A stretch of 64,000 nucleotides of DNA from Elymus sibiricus (Eukaryota; Streptophyta; Magnoliopsida; Poales; Poaceae), in assembly GCA_039707655.1 (NCBI GenBank), contig CM077671.1, positions 301,506,509 to 301,570,508 on the forward strand, in the 5' to 3' direction. Below are positions 23,071-35,401 of the stretch, in pieces; the first letter of the stretch is position 1, and every line of letters begins with the position of its first letter. The notes under the pieces are model-generated. The model searched no databases, was not told where the DNA came from, and saw nothing but the letters and a program-made list of their open reading frames with translations. The position numbers were made by a program, and so were the translations under genes.

Positions 23071-23583
23071 TGTAAGAGCCTGGCTTAATAGGAATGATAG
23101 ACTACTCATATCAACAAGGAATTCCTTCTTTTTCGGGAGCCCACCCGAAAAGAACTCCAAAGTTAAGCGTGCTTGGCTTGGAGCGATTCTAGGATGGGTG
23201 ACCGACCGGGAAGTTGGTCCCGGGTGCGCACGAGTGAGGACAAAGTGCGCAGGAAAGACTAGTGTTGATTTATGGGGCCAGTCTAGATCCCGCCAGGCGT
23301 AACGGGGTGTTACACCACTCCACAGTGACATATCCACCACCTCTATATATTGCGAGTCAGTAGTACTGCCACCAATTCCATTGTGACATATCCGCCTTTA
23401 TGCTTAATATTGGCGTGCTTGTAATAAAATTGTTGAGCAGCCTCAGCTCAACCCTATGAAATATCAAGTACTACTGGATTTCTGTATCAAGGATTTGTCT
23501 ACCAGTACGAATGATTTTCTGTGCTGGTCTGACTGAATGGGCGATTTTTCAATAAGTGTTTTATTGAAAAACCGGTCCTGACA
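23071..23583. mobile_element. 513-bp TG...CA unit with TATTA target duplication and 5S rRNA-like segment (Cassandra/TRIM-like)
   Basis: The unit begins TGTAAGAGCC and ends GGTCCTGACA, and is flanked by TATTA at 23066-23070 and 23584-23588. The equivalent place in the other ATH LTR has a single TATTA, so this is a genuine insertion. Its first half (23071-23314) has its own inverted ends TGTAA/TTACA and contains a 5S rRNA-like stretch, as in Cassandra LTRs. The second half (23315-23583) is different; read backwards it starts TGTCAGGACC, like the start of an LTR. It may be one unusual solo LTR or a Cassandra LTR joined to another element. Confidence 0.75.
23151..23228 (+). other. 5S rRNA-like segment with Pol III internal control region
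   Basis: The stretch AACTCCaAAGTTAAGCGTGC followed by AGGATGGGTGACC matches the central part of plant 5S rRNA, including the A box and C box, with changes between them. About 40 bases of the 5' part and 20 of the 3' part of a 5S gene are absent. It is therefore not a 5S gene but a domestic copy of its internal promoter within a mobile unit, as known for Cassandra elements. Confidence 0.85.
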
Positions 23584-23820
23584 TATTATAAGATATTGTT
23601 CTGGCCTGTCCTTTGCCACAAAAGGATTGGGCTACCTTTCTGCACTTTATTTACCGTTACCGTTATTTGCTCATTACCAATTATCTTGCTATCAAACTAT
23701 CTGTTACCTACAATTTCAGTGCTTGCAGAAATTACCTTGCTGAAAACCGCTTGTCATTTCCTTCTGCTCCTCGTTGGGTTCGACACTATTACTTATTGAA
23801 AGGTCATCAAGACTCTTTTC

Positions 23821-23839
23821 TGGCGCCGTTGCCGGAGAG
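23821..23839 (+). other. ATH primer binding site
   Basis: TGGCGCCGTTGCCGGAGAG starts 12 bases after the LTR end. It is the same primer type as in S1, S2 and S3. Confidence 0.85.
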
Positions 23840-23915
23840 TGAAGCGCTCTTGGTAAGTGGAAATCGGTAAGGAAAAACTTATACTACGTGCTGAAATTTA
23901 TTGTTACTTGCTACT

Positions 23916-26673
23916 ATGGAAAACAATCCTTTGAGGGGTTTGTTCGGGGTATCTTCACCTTGACCGGAACCACAATTAGTTGCCCCTTAACCTACTGCAC
24001 CTACTGAAAATATTGGTTATGAAATTCCTTCGGGTATGGTAGAACAACTGCTAGCTAATCCATATGCAGGAGATGGAATTGAACATCCTGATATGCACTT
24101 AATACATGTGAATGAAATTTGTGGATTATTTAAGCTTGCAGGTTTATCCGGAGATGAAGCTAAGAAGAAAATTTTCCCTTTATCTTTGAAAGGAAAAGTA
24201 TTGACATGGTATAGGCTATGTGATGATATTGGATAATGGAACTGGAATCGATTGCAATTAGAATTCCACCAAAAGGTTTATCCCATGCATCTAGTTCATC
24301 GTGATCGGAATTATATATATAATTTTTGTCCTCGTGAAGGAGAAAGAATCGCTCTAGCTTGGGGGAGGCTTAAGTCAATGTTATATTCATGCCCCGATCA
24401 TGATATTCCGAGAGAAGTTATTATTCGGAATTTTTATGCTCGGCTTTCTCATAATGATCAATCCATGCTCGATACTTCTTGTACTGGTTCTTTTATGAAG
24501 AAGACTATTGAATTCAAGTGGGATCTCTTAGAAAGAATTAAACGCAACTCTGAAGATTGGGAACTCGACGAAGGTAATGAGTCAGGTATAAAGCTTAAGT
24601 TTGATCGTGTTAAATCTTTTATGAATACCGATGCATTTCACAAGTTTAGCACTAAATATGGCCTTGACTCTGAGATAGTAGCCTCTTTCTGTGAATCATT
24701 TGCTACTCACGTTGATCTCCCTAAAGAGAAGTGGTTTAAATATCATCCCCCTATTAAATAAGAAATTAAAGAACCGGTAAAAGCTAAGGATGAAACCATC
24801 ATTTACAATGTTGATCCAGTTGTGCCTACTGCTTATATTGAAAAAACACATTTCCCTGTTAGGATAAAGGAACATGCTAAGGTATGAACTGTGGTTCGCA
24901 AGAGTAATATTAGAGCACCTAAGCCCCCTGAGAAAATTAAAGTAGAACCCAGCGTTGCTATGGTTAAAGATCTCTTCGTAGAAAATATTGATGGGCATGT
25001 TATTTACTTCTGTGATGAAGCTGCTAGAATTGCCAAACCTGATGAAAAAGATAAACATAGACCCGTAGTCAGCATGCCTGTTGTCTCAGTCGAAATAGGA
25101 TATCATTGCTATCATGGTTTATGTGATTTGGGTGCTAGCGTGAGTGCTATTCCTTTTACCTTATACCAAGAAATTATGAATGAAATAGCACCTGCTGAAA
25201 TAGAAGACATTGATGTTACTATTAAACTTGCAAATAGAGACACCATCATACCACTTGGGATTGTTAGAGATGTTGAAGTCTTGTGTGGGAAAGTAAAATA
25301 TCCTACTGATTTTCTAGTTCTTGGCTCCCCACAAGATGACTTTTGTCCCATTATCTTTGGTAGACCTTTCTTGAGCACTGTTAATGCTAAGATATATTGT
25401 GAAAAACAAACTGTCGGTGTCAGTTTTAGTGATGTGTCTCATGAGTTTAATTTTTCCAAGTTTAGTAGACAACCTCATGATAGAGAATTATCGAGTAAGG
25501 ATGAAATAATTGGTCTTGCTTCTATTGATGTACCTCCTACCGATCCACTAGAACAATATCAGTTAGACCATGAAAACGATATGCACTTGCGTGAAAGAAA
25601 TGAAATAGATAAAATTTTCTTTGAACAACAACCTCTCCTCAAACACAATTTTCCTATTGAAACCCTTGGAGGTCCTCCTCCACCTAAAGGTGATCCTGTG
25701 TTTGAATTAAAGCAATTGCCTGACACCTTGAAGTATGCTTATCTTGATGAGAAAAAGATATATCATGTTATTATTAGTGCTAACCTTTCAGAACATGAAG
25801 AAGAAAGCTTATTAAAAATTCTGAGGAAGCACCGGGCTGCTATTGGATATATTCTTGATGATCTTAAGGGCATTAGTCCCACTCTATGTCAGCACAAGAT
25901 TAATATGGAACCTGATGCTAAACCCGTTGTTGATCATCAACGGCGATTGAATCCTAAGATGAAGGAAGTAGTAAGAACTAAAATATTAAAGCTTCTTGAG
26001 GCAGGTATAATCTATCCCATAGCTGATAGTAGATGGGTAAGTCCAGTTCATTGTGTCCCTAAGAAGGGAGGTATTACCGTTGTTCCTAATGATAAAAATG
26101 AACTCATTCCGCAAAGAATTGTCACTGGCTATAGAATGGTAATTGATTTTAGAAAATTAAATAAAGCTACTAGAAAAGATCATTACCCTCTGCCTTTCAT
26201 TGATCAAATGCTAGAAAGACTATCTAAGAGCACACACTTTTGTTTTTTGGATGGATATTCTGGTTTTTCTCAAATACCTGTATCATAATCTAATCAAGAG
26301 AAAACCACCTTAACTTGTCCTTTTGGAACCTATGCATATAGACGTATGCCTTTTGGTTTATGCAATGCACCTGCTACCTTTCAAAGATGTATGACTGCTA
26401 TATTCTCTGATTTTTTTTAAAAGATAGTGGAGGTTTTCATGGATGATTTTTCCGTTTACGGAACTTCTTTTGATGATTGCTTAAGCAACCTTGATCGAGT
26501 TTTGCAGAGATATGAACAAACTAATCTCGTCTTGAATTGGGAGAAGTGCCACTTTATGGTGAATGAAGGTATTGTCTTGGGGCATAAAATATCTGGACGA
26601 GGTATTGAGGGGGATAAAGCTAAAGTTGATGCAATTGAGAAAATGCCATGTCCTAAAGATATTAAAGGTATTC
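23916..26673 (+). pseudogene. ATH gag, protease and first part of RT (stops only, no frameshift)
   Basis: One frame starts at the ATG at 23916 and contains gag (GEAKKKIFPLSLKGKVLTWY, NFCPREGERIALAWGRLKSM), the retropepsin HGLCDLGASVSAIPF (about 25115), IIFGRPFLSTVNAKI, and RT blocks [49 protein letters not shown] and EVFMDDFSVYG (FMDD active site). Stops in this frame are TGA 23961, TAA 23988, TAA 24234, TAA 24759, TGA 24885, TAA 26286 and TAA 26418. COP interrupts the frame directly after the codons for KGIRS, and it resumes at 35402. Confidence 0.9.
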
Positions 26674-26678
26674 GAAGT
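26674..26678. repeat. Target-site duplication of COP, left copy (GAAGT)
   Basis: GAAGT recurs at 35397-35401, next to the other LTR. Confidence 0.93.
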
Positions 26679-28380
26679 TGTTGGGGAACGTTGCATGGGA
26701 AACAAAAATTTTCCTACGCACACACAAGATCTATCCATGGTGATGAGCATCTACGAGAGGGAGAGTAAATCTACATACCCTTGTAGATCGCTAAGCGGAA
26801 GCGTTTAAGAAACGTGGTTGATGTAGTCGAACGTCTCCGCGATCCAAATCGCAAGTCGTCCCTCGATCCGATCACGAACTAGCGCCGAACGGACGGCACC
26901 TCCGCGTTCAACACACGTACGGCTTGATGACGCCTTCACCTCCTCGATCCAGCGAGCGATGGTGAAGTAGTGGTTGAGTTCCAGCAGCACGACGGCGTGG
27001 TGATGGTGGTGAGGAACAATCTTTGCAGGGCTTCGCCAAGCGCTACGGAGATTATGACGGAGGAACTAGAGGGTTAGGGTTGCCGCACACGGCTTGGGGA
27101 AATCTTGATGTGTTCCGTGTGCTAGCCCTGCCCCTCTATTTATATGTTGAGCCCTGGGGTCGAAACTTGGAGAAAGAGCCTCCTCAAAGTCGGTTTGGAA
27201 CAAAAGGAAGAGTCCTTCTCGGATTCCAGTACCAAACGCCACGGTTCCCGGCGTCTGGCCCAGACGCCATGGGCCTCGGCGTCTGGCCCAGGGCCAGACG
27301 CCAGGGTTCCTTGCGTCTGGACCCTGCCCTCTGCAAAACTGCCTTTTGCTAACGCCCCGTGGGTCTCACCTCTTGGCCCAAACATATCGTCCAATATATC
27401 GATCTTTACCTCTCGGACATTCCGAGACTCCTCGTCATGTCCGTGATCTCATCCGGGACTCCGAACAACTTTCGGTCACCAACATAAGAACTCAACTATA
27501 CTTATATCGTCACCAAACGTTAAGTGTGTAGACCCTGCGGGTTCGAGAACTATGTAGACATGACCGAGACACCTCTACGGTCAATAACCAATAGTGGGAC
27601 CTGGATGCCCATATTGGCTCCTACATATTCTACGAAGATCTTTATCGGTCGAACCTCTATGTCAAGGATTCAGTTAATCCCGTATGTTGTTCCCTTTGTT
27701 CTTCGGTATGTTACTTGCCCGAGATTCGATCGTCGGTATCTCTATACCTAGTTCAATCTCGTTACCGGCAAGTCTCTTTACTCGTTCCGTAATACAAGAT
27801 CTCGTGGCTAACACTTTAGTCACATTGCTTGCAAGGCTCATTGTGATGTTGTATTACCGAGTGGGCCCTGAGATACCTCTCCGTCACATAGAGTAACAAA
27901 TCCCAGTCTTGATCCATGCCAACCCAACAGACACCCTCGGAGATACCTGTAGAGCACCTTTATAGTCACCCAGTTACGTTGCGACGTTTGATACACACAA
28001 GGTACTCCTCCGATGTCAGGGAGTTGCATGATCTCATGGTCATAGGAACAGATACTTGACATGCAGAAAACAATAGCAATAAACTGACACGATCAAATGC
28101 TACGTTCTTAGTTTGGGTCTTGTCCATCACATCATTCTCCTAATGATGTGATCCCGTTATCAAATGACATCTCATGTCAATGGCTAGGAAACCTTAACCA
28201 TCTTTGATCAACGAGCTAGTCAACTAGAGGCTTACTAGGGACACAGTGTTGTTTATGTACCCACACATGTATTTGAGTTTCCAATCAATACAATTATAGC
28301 ATGGATAATAAACGATTATCATGAACAAGGAAATATAATAATAACCAATTTATTATTGCCTCTAGGGCATATTTCCAACA
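26679..28380 (-). repeat. COP 3' LTR
   Basis: This 1702-bp LTR (3' copy in element orientation) has a minus-strand TATAAATAG box at 27135-27143. GGCGTCTGG repeats and their complements between about 27245 and 27320 can fold into a hairpin. Confidence 0.96.
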
Positions 28381-28392
28381 GTCTCCCACTTG
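28381..28392 (-). other. COP polypurine tract
   Basis: The minus strand reads CAAGTGGGAGAC directly before the LTR, the usual BARE-type plus-strand primer. Confidence 0.85.
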
Positions 28393-28430
28393 CACTAGAG
28401 TCAATAATCTAGTTCACATCACTATGTGAT

Positions 28431-31400
28431 TTACATTGTAATGAATCGAACACCCATGCAGTTCTGGTGTTGTTCATGTTTAGCCCTTGGAAGAGGTTTA
28501 GTCATCGGATCTGCAACATTTAGATCCGTGTGTACTTTGCAAATATTTATGTCGTCCTCCTTGATGTAATCGCGGATGGAATTGAAACGTCGCTTTATGT
28601 GTCTGGTCCTCTTGTGAAATCTTGGTTCCTTGGCTAGAGCAATGGCACCAGTATTATCACAAAACAGAGTCATTGGGTTAAGCGCACTAGGCACTACTCC
28701 AAGATCTGTCATGAACTCCTTCATCCAGACACCTTCCTTCACCGCCTCCGAGGCAGCGATGTACTCCGCTTCGCATGTAGAATCTGCTACCACGCTTTGC
28801 TTGGAACTGCACCAGCTAACCGCACCCCCATTAAGAATAAACACGTATCCGGTTTGAGACTTAGAGTCATCCGGATCAGTGTCAAAGCTTGCATCGACGT
28901 AACCCTTTACGACGAGCTCTTGATCACCTCCATAAACGAGAAACATATCCTTAGTCCTTTTCAGGTACTTCAGGATATTCTTGACCGCCGTCCAGTGTTC
29001 CATTCCTGGATCACTTTGAAACCTTCCGACCATACTTATGGCAAGGCTGACATCGGGTCTTGTGCACAGCATTGCATACATGATAGAGCCTATGGCCGAA
29101 GCATAGGGGATGACACTCATCTTTTCTCTATCTTCTGCAGTCACTGGGCATTGAGTCTTACTCAACTTCACACCTTGCAATACAGGCAAGAACCCCTTCT
29201 TGGACTGATCCATTTTGAACTTCTTCAAAACTTTGTCAAGGTATGTGCTTTGTGAAAGTCCTATCAAGCGTCTCGATCTATCTCTATAGATCTTGATGCC
29301 TAATATGAAAGCAGCTTCTCCTAGGTCCTTCATTGAAAAACTCTTGTTCAAATATTCCTTTACGCTTTCCAGCATTTCTATATTGTTTCCAATCAGTAAT
29401 ATGTCATCCACATATAATATTAGAAACGCTATAGAGCTCCCACTCACTTTCTTGTAAATACAAGCTTCTCCGTAAACTTGTATAAACTCAAACGCTTTGA
29501 TCACCTCATCAAAACGAAGATTCCAACTCCGAGATGCTTGCACCAGTCCATAAATGGATCGCTGGAGTTTGCAAACTTTGTCAGCATTCTCTGGATCGAC
29601 AAAACCTTATGGTTGCATCATATACAACTCTTCCTTAAGGTAACCGTTAAGGAACGCTATTTTGACATCCATCTGCCAAATTTCATAATCGAAAAAGGCA
29701 GCTATTGCTAACATGATTCTGACGGACTTAAGCATCGCTACGGGTGAGAAGGTCTCATCGTAGTCAACTCCTTGAACTTGTGAAAAACCCTTTGCCACAA
29801 GTCGAGCTTTATAGACGGTGACATTACCGTCCGCGTCCGTCTTCCTCTTAAAGATCCATTTGTTCTGAATGGCCTTACGCCCTTCAGGTAATACTTCCAA
29901 AGTCCATACTTTGTTTTCATACATGGATCCCATCTCGGATTTCATGGCCTCTAACCACTTCTCGGAATCCGGGCCCATCATCGCTTCTCCATAGCTCGTA
30001 GGTTCATCGTTGTCTAACAACATGACCTCTAAGACAGGGTTGCCGTACCACTCAGGAGCAGTACGCGTCCTTGTCGACCTACGAGGTTCGATAGTAACTT
30101 GATCCAAAGCTTCATGATCATCATCATTAACTTCCTCTTCAGCTAATGTAGGCTCCACAGAAACAACTTTCTGCACTGCGCTACTCTCAGGTTGAAGTAA
30201 AGGTTCAACAACCTCATCAAGTTCTATCTTCCTCCCACTCAATTCTTTCGAGAGAAACTCTTTCTCAAGAAATGTTCCGTTTTTAGCGACAAACACTTTG
30301 CCTTCGGATCTGAGGTAGAAGGTATACCCAACTGTCTCTTTTGGGTATCCTATGAAGACGCATTTCTCCGCTTTGGGTTCCAGCTTTTCAGGCTGAAGCT
30401 TTTTGACATAAGCATCACATCCCCAAACTTTAAGAAACGACAGTTTTGGCTTCTTGCCAAACCAAAGTTCATATGGCGTCGTCTCAACGGATTTCGATGG
30501 TGCCCTATTTAAAGTGAATGCAGCTGTCTCTAATGCATAACCCCAAAACGATAGTGGCAAATCGGCAAGAGACATCATAGATCGCACCATATCCAATAAA
30601 GTTCGATTACGACGTTCGGACACACCATTACGCTGTGGTGTTCCAGGCGGTGTCAGTTGTGAAACAATTCCACATTGTCTTAAGTGACTGCCAAACTCAT
30701 AACTCAGATATTCTCCTCCTCGATCAGATCATAGGAATTTAATCTTCTTGTTACGATGATTCTCAACTTCACTCTGAAATTGTTTGAACTTTTCAAATGT
30801 TTCAGACTTATGTTTCATTAAGTAAATATACCCATATCTACTTAAGTCATCAGTGAAGGTGAGAAAGTAACGATAACCACCGCGCGCCTCAATACTCATC
30901 GGACCACACACATCAGTATATATGATTTCCAATAAGTCACTTGCCCGTTCCATTGTTCCAGAGAACGGCGTTTTAGTCATCTTGCCCATGAGGCATGGCT
31001 CACATGTGTCAAGTGATTCAAAATCAAGTGACTCCAAAAGTCCATCAGCATGGAGCTTCTTCATGCGTTTTACACCAATATGACCTAAACGGCAGTGCCA
31101 CAAGAAAGTGGTATTATCATTATCAATTCTACATCTTTTGGCATCAATGTTATGAACATGTGTATCATTACTATCGAGATTCAATAAGAATAAACCCCTC
31201 ACATTGGGTGCATGACCATAAAAGATATTACTCATATAAATAGAACAACCATTATTCTCTGATTTAAATGAGTAACCGTCTCGCAATAAACAAGATCCAG
31301 ATATAATGTTCATGCTTAACGCAGGCACCAAATAACACTTATTTAGGTTCATCACTAATCCCGACGGTAATCGAAGAGCGAGCGTGCCGACGGCGATCAC

Positions 31401-32414
31401 ATCAACCTTGGACCCATTTCCCACGCGCATCGTCACTTCGTCCTTTGCCAGCCTCCGTCTATTCCGCAGTTCCTGTTTAGAGTTGCAAATATGAGCAACC
31501 GCATCGGTATCAAATACCCAGGCACTACAACGAGGGTTGGTAAGGTACACATCAATAACATGTATATCATATATTCCTTGTTTGTTGTTGGCCGCCTTCT
31601 TGTCAGCCAAATACTTGGGGCAGTTCCGCTTCCAGTGTCCAGTTCCCTTGCAATGAAAACACACAGTTTCTGGTTTGGGTCCAGCCTTGGGTTTCTTCAC
31701 GAGAGGAGCAACTGTTTTGCCACTCTTCTTGGAGTTACCCTTCTTACCCTTGCCATTTTTCTTGAAACTAGTGGTTTTATTGACCATCAACACTTGATGC
31801 TCCTTCTGAATTTCAGACTCAGCGGCTTTCAGCATCGCAAACAGCTCGGCGACTGACTTGTTCATCCCGTGCATGTTATAGTTCAACACGAAGCTCTTGT
31901 AGCTAGGTGGCAATGATTGAAGAACTCTGTCAGTGATAGCCTCTGGCGGAAGGGGCATCCCCAATTCATCCAGACGGGTGGAGTACCCAGACATTCTGAG
32001 CACGTGATCACTGATAGACCCGTTCTCCTCCATCTTGCAAGCATAGAACTTATCAGAGATCTCATATCTCTCGATCCGGGCATTCTTCTGAAAGATAAAC
32101 TTCAACTCCTGGAACATCTCATATGCTCCATGACGTTCAAAACGTCTTTGAAGTCCCGGTTCTAAGCCATACAACATTGCACATTGAACTATTGAGTAAT
32201 CATCAGAACGAGCCTGCCAGGCGTTCACAACGTCTAGAGACTCAACTGGAGCGGGTGGATCACCAAGCGGTGCATCAAGGACATAAGCTTTCTGGGAAGC
32301 CGTAAGGATAATCCTTAGATTACGGGCCCAGTCCACAAAGTTACTTCCATCATCTTTCAACTTAGCTTTCTCTAGGAACGCATTAAAATTCAGGGGTGCT
32401 ACTGCGCGAGCCAT
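28431..32414 (-). pseudogene. COP gag-pol polyprotein (two in-frame stops)
   Basis: From the ATG at 32414 one frame encodes gag (MARAVAPLNFNAFLEKAKL), a CCHC knuckle (CFHCKGTGHWKRNCPKY) and a protease segment WVFDTDAVAHICN, where DTG is expected. Integrase follows (HCRLGHIGVKRM ... CEPCLMGK, IYTDVCGP, NGVSERRNRTLLD), then RT (WIFKRKTDADGNVTVYKARL, FLILYVDDILLIG) and RNase H (YVDASFDTDPDDSKSQTGY, ADSTCEAEYIAASEA). It ends FITM* at 28431. In-frame stops are TGA at 30729-30731, between the first and second integrase catalytic Asp, and TAA at 29607-29609 in RT. All parts share one frame, so there are no frameshifts. It is about 1,327 codons long, near full length for the family. Confidence 0.95.
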
Positions 32415-33694
32415 GATCTACAACATAAATATAGCAAAGACAACTTAGACTATTGTTCTAGATAATGAGTTTAGTTAATCATATTACTTAAAAAACTCCC
32501 ACTCAAATTGACATCCCTCCGGTCATTTGAGTGTAACATGATCCAAATCCACCAACTCAAGTCCGATCATCACGTGAGTTGAGGTGGTTTCAATGGTGAC
32601 CATCTTCATGTTGATCATATCTACTATATGACTCATGTTCGACCTTTCGGTCTCTTGTGTTCCGAGGCCATGTCTGTACATGCTAGGCTCGTCAAGTTTA
32701 ACCCAAGTGTTCCGCGTGTGCAACATGGCTTGCACCCGTTGTATGTGAACGTGGAGTCTATCACACCCGATCATCACGGCGTGTCTCGAAACGACAAACT
32801 TTCACAACGGTGCACACTCGGGGAGAACACAATTTATCTTGAAATTTAAGTGAGGGATCACCTTATAATGCTACCGTCGTCCTAAGCAAAATAAGATGCA
32901 TAAAAGGATTAACATCACATGCAAATCATAAGTGACATGATATGGCCATGAACTTGTGCTTTTGATCTCCATCTCCAAAGCACCGGCATGATCTCCATCG
33001 TCACCGGCATGACACCATGATCTCCATCATCTTGATCTCTATCAACGTGTCGCCATGAGGTTGTCGCGCCGACTGTTGCTTCCACGACTATTGCTAACGT
33101 TTAGCGATAAAGTAAAGCATTACATAGCGCTTAATGATTGACACGCAGGTCATACAATAATTAAAGACAACTCTATGGCTCCTGCCAGTTGCCGTACTCA
33201 TCGACATGCAAGTCGTGATATTCTATACAACACATGATCATCTCATACATCACATATATCTCATCATGTAATTGGCCATATCACATCACAACATACCCTG
33301 CAAAAACAAGTTAGATGTCCTCTAATTGTTGTTGCAAATTTTACGTGGCTGCTACGGGTTTGCAAGAACCGTTCTTACCTACGCAAAACCACAACGTGGT
33401 GTAGTGATTGCTTTTTGATCTTCTAAAAGAACCCTCTTCATTGAAATCGATTCAACTAAAGTGAGAGAGACAGACACCCGCTAGCCATCTTTATGCAACG
33501 AAGTTACATGTCAGTTGAAGGAACCTATCTCGCGTAAGTGTACGCGTAATGTCGGTCCGGGCCGCTTCATCTCACAGTACCGCCGAATCAAATATCAACT
33601 AGTAACGGCAAGCAATATGTATACACCCACGCCCACAACTCGTTTGTGTTCTACTCGAGATCTCATCTACGCATAGACCTAGCTCGGAAACCAC
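32415..33694 (-). other. COP untranslated leader with primer binding site
   Basis: This 1.28-kb leader lies between the 5' LTR and gag, as in BARE elements. At 33676-33693 the minus strand reads TGGTTTCCGAGCTAGGTC, a degenerate form of the methionine initiator tRNA site TGGTATCAGAGC. No gene is seen in it. Confidence 0.82.
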
Positions 33695-35396
33695 TGTTGG
33701 GGAACGTTGCATGGGAAACAAAAAATTTCCTACGCACACACAAGATCTATCCATGGTGATGAGCATCTACGAGAGGGAGAGTAAATCTACATACCCTTGT
33801 AGATCGCTAAGCGGAAGCGTTTAAGAAACGTGGTTGATGTAGTCGAACGTCTCCGCGATCCAAATCGCAAGTCGTCCCTCGATCCGATCACGAACTAGCG
33901 CCGAACAGACGGCACCTCCGCGTTCAACACACGTACGGCTTGATGACGCCTTCACCTCCTCGATCCAGCGAGCGATGGTGAAGTAGTGGTTGAGTTCCAG
34001 CAGCACGACGGCGTGGTGATGGTGGTGAGGAACAATCTCTGCAGGGCTTCGCCAAGCGCTACGGAGATTATGACGGAGGAACTAGAGGGTTAGGGTTGCC
34101 GCACACGGCTTGGGGAAATCTTGATGTGTTCCGGGTGCTAGCCCTGCCCCTCTATTTATATGTTGAGCCCTGGGGTCGAAACTTGGAGAAAGAGCCTCCT
34201 CAAAGTCGGTTTGGAACAAAAGGAAGAGTCCTTCTCGGATTCCAGTACCAAACGCCACGGTTCCCGGCGTCTGGCCCAGACGCCATGGGCCTCGGCGTCT
34301 GGCCCAGGGCCAGACGCCAGGGTTCCTGGCGTCTGGACCCTGCCCTCTGCAAAACTGCCTTTTGCTAACGCCCCGTGGGTCTCACCTCTTGGCCCAAACA
34401 TATCGTCCAATATATCGATCTTTACCTCTCGGACATTCCGAGACTCCTCGTCATGTCCGTGATCTCATCCGGGACTCCGAACAACTTTCGGTCACCAACA
34501 TAACAACTCAACTATACTTATATCGTCACCAAACGTTAAGTGTGTAGACCCTGCGGGTTCGAGAACTATGTAGACATGACCGAGACACCTCTACGGTCAA
34601 TAACCAATAGCGGGACCTGGATGCCCATATTGGCTCCTACATATTCTACGAAGATCTTTATCGGTCGAACCTCTATGTCAAGGATTCAGTTAATCCCGTA
34701 TGCTGTTCCCTTTGTTCTTCGGTATGTTACTTGCCCGAGATTCGATCGTCGGTATCTCTATACCTAGTTCAATCTCGTTACCGGCAAGTCTCTTTACTCG
34801 TTCCGTAATACAAGATCTCGTGGCTAACACTTTAGTCACATTGCTTGCAAGGCTCATTGTGATGTTGTATTACCGAGTGGGCCCTGAGATACCTCTCCGT
34901 CACACAGAGTAACAAATCCCAGTCTTGATCCATGCCAACCCAACAGACACCCTCGGAGATACCTGTAGAGCACCTTTATAGTCACCCAGTTACGTTGCGA
35001 CGTTTGATACACACAAGGTACTCCTCCGATGTCAGGGAGTTGCATGATCTCATGGTCATAGGAACAGATACTTGACATGCAGAAAACAATAGCAATAAAC
35101 TGACACGATCAAATGCTACGTTCTTAGTTTGGGTCTTGTCCATCACATCATTCTCCTAATGATGTGATCCCGTTATCAAATGACATCTCATGTCAATGGC
35201 TAGGAAACCTTAACCATCTTTGATCAACGAGCTAGTCAACTAGAGGCTTACTAGGGACACAGTGTTGTTTATGTACCCACACATGTATTTGAGTTTCCAA
35301 TCAATACAATTATAGCATGGATAATAACCGATTATCATGAACAAGGAAATATAATAATAACCAATTTATTATTGCCTCTAGGGCATATTTCCAACA
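33695..35396 (-). repeat. COP 5' LTR
   Basis: This 1702-bp LTR drives the element leftwards. Its minus-strand TATAAATAG box is at 34152-34160. Confidence 0.96.
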
Positions 35397-35401
35397 GAAG
35401 T
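35397..35401. repeat. Target-site duplication of COP, right copy (GAAGT)
   Basis: It matches 26674-26678. Confidence 0.93.

Larger units (their letters stand above)
22857..23809 (+). repeat. ATH 5' LTR, 3' part, carrying a 513-bp insertion
   Basis: It matches 40730-41187 of the 3' LTR once 23071-23583 is removed. Compared with the 3' LTR it lacks about 28 bp just before the terminal TCATCA (between GAAAGG and TCATCA). Confidence 0.88.
26679..35396 (-). mobile_element. COP: BARE-1/WIS/Angela-type Ty1/Copia element
   Basis: It is an 8718-bp element on the minus strand, with 1702-bp LTRs at 26679-28380 and 33695-35396. The LTRs start (minus) TGTTGGAAATATGCCC and end GGGGAACGTTCCCCAACA-type sequence, which is diagnostic for the BARE/WIS/Angela group. 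Order on the minus strand is leader, gag, protease, integrase, RT, RNase H, i.e. Copia order. By eye the LTRs differ at about 10 of 1702 positions (0.6 percent), about 0.2 million years at 1.3e-8 per site per year. The target duplication is GAAGT. Two nonsense codons and a changed protease motif make it defective. Confidence 0.97.

Noticed and set aside
23151..23228. Functional 5S rRNA gene
   Set aside because: Only the central ~78 bases match; both ends of a 5S gene are missing and it sits inside a mobile unit.
27023..28062. Short frames repeated at 34096-35078
   Set aside because: They lie in the COP LTRs and occur twice because the LTRs are duplicated.
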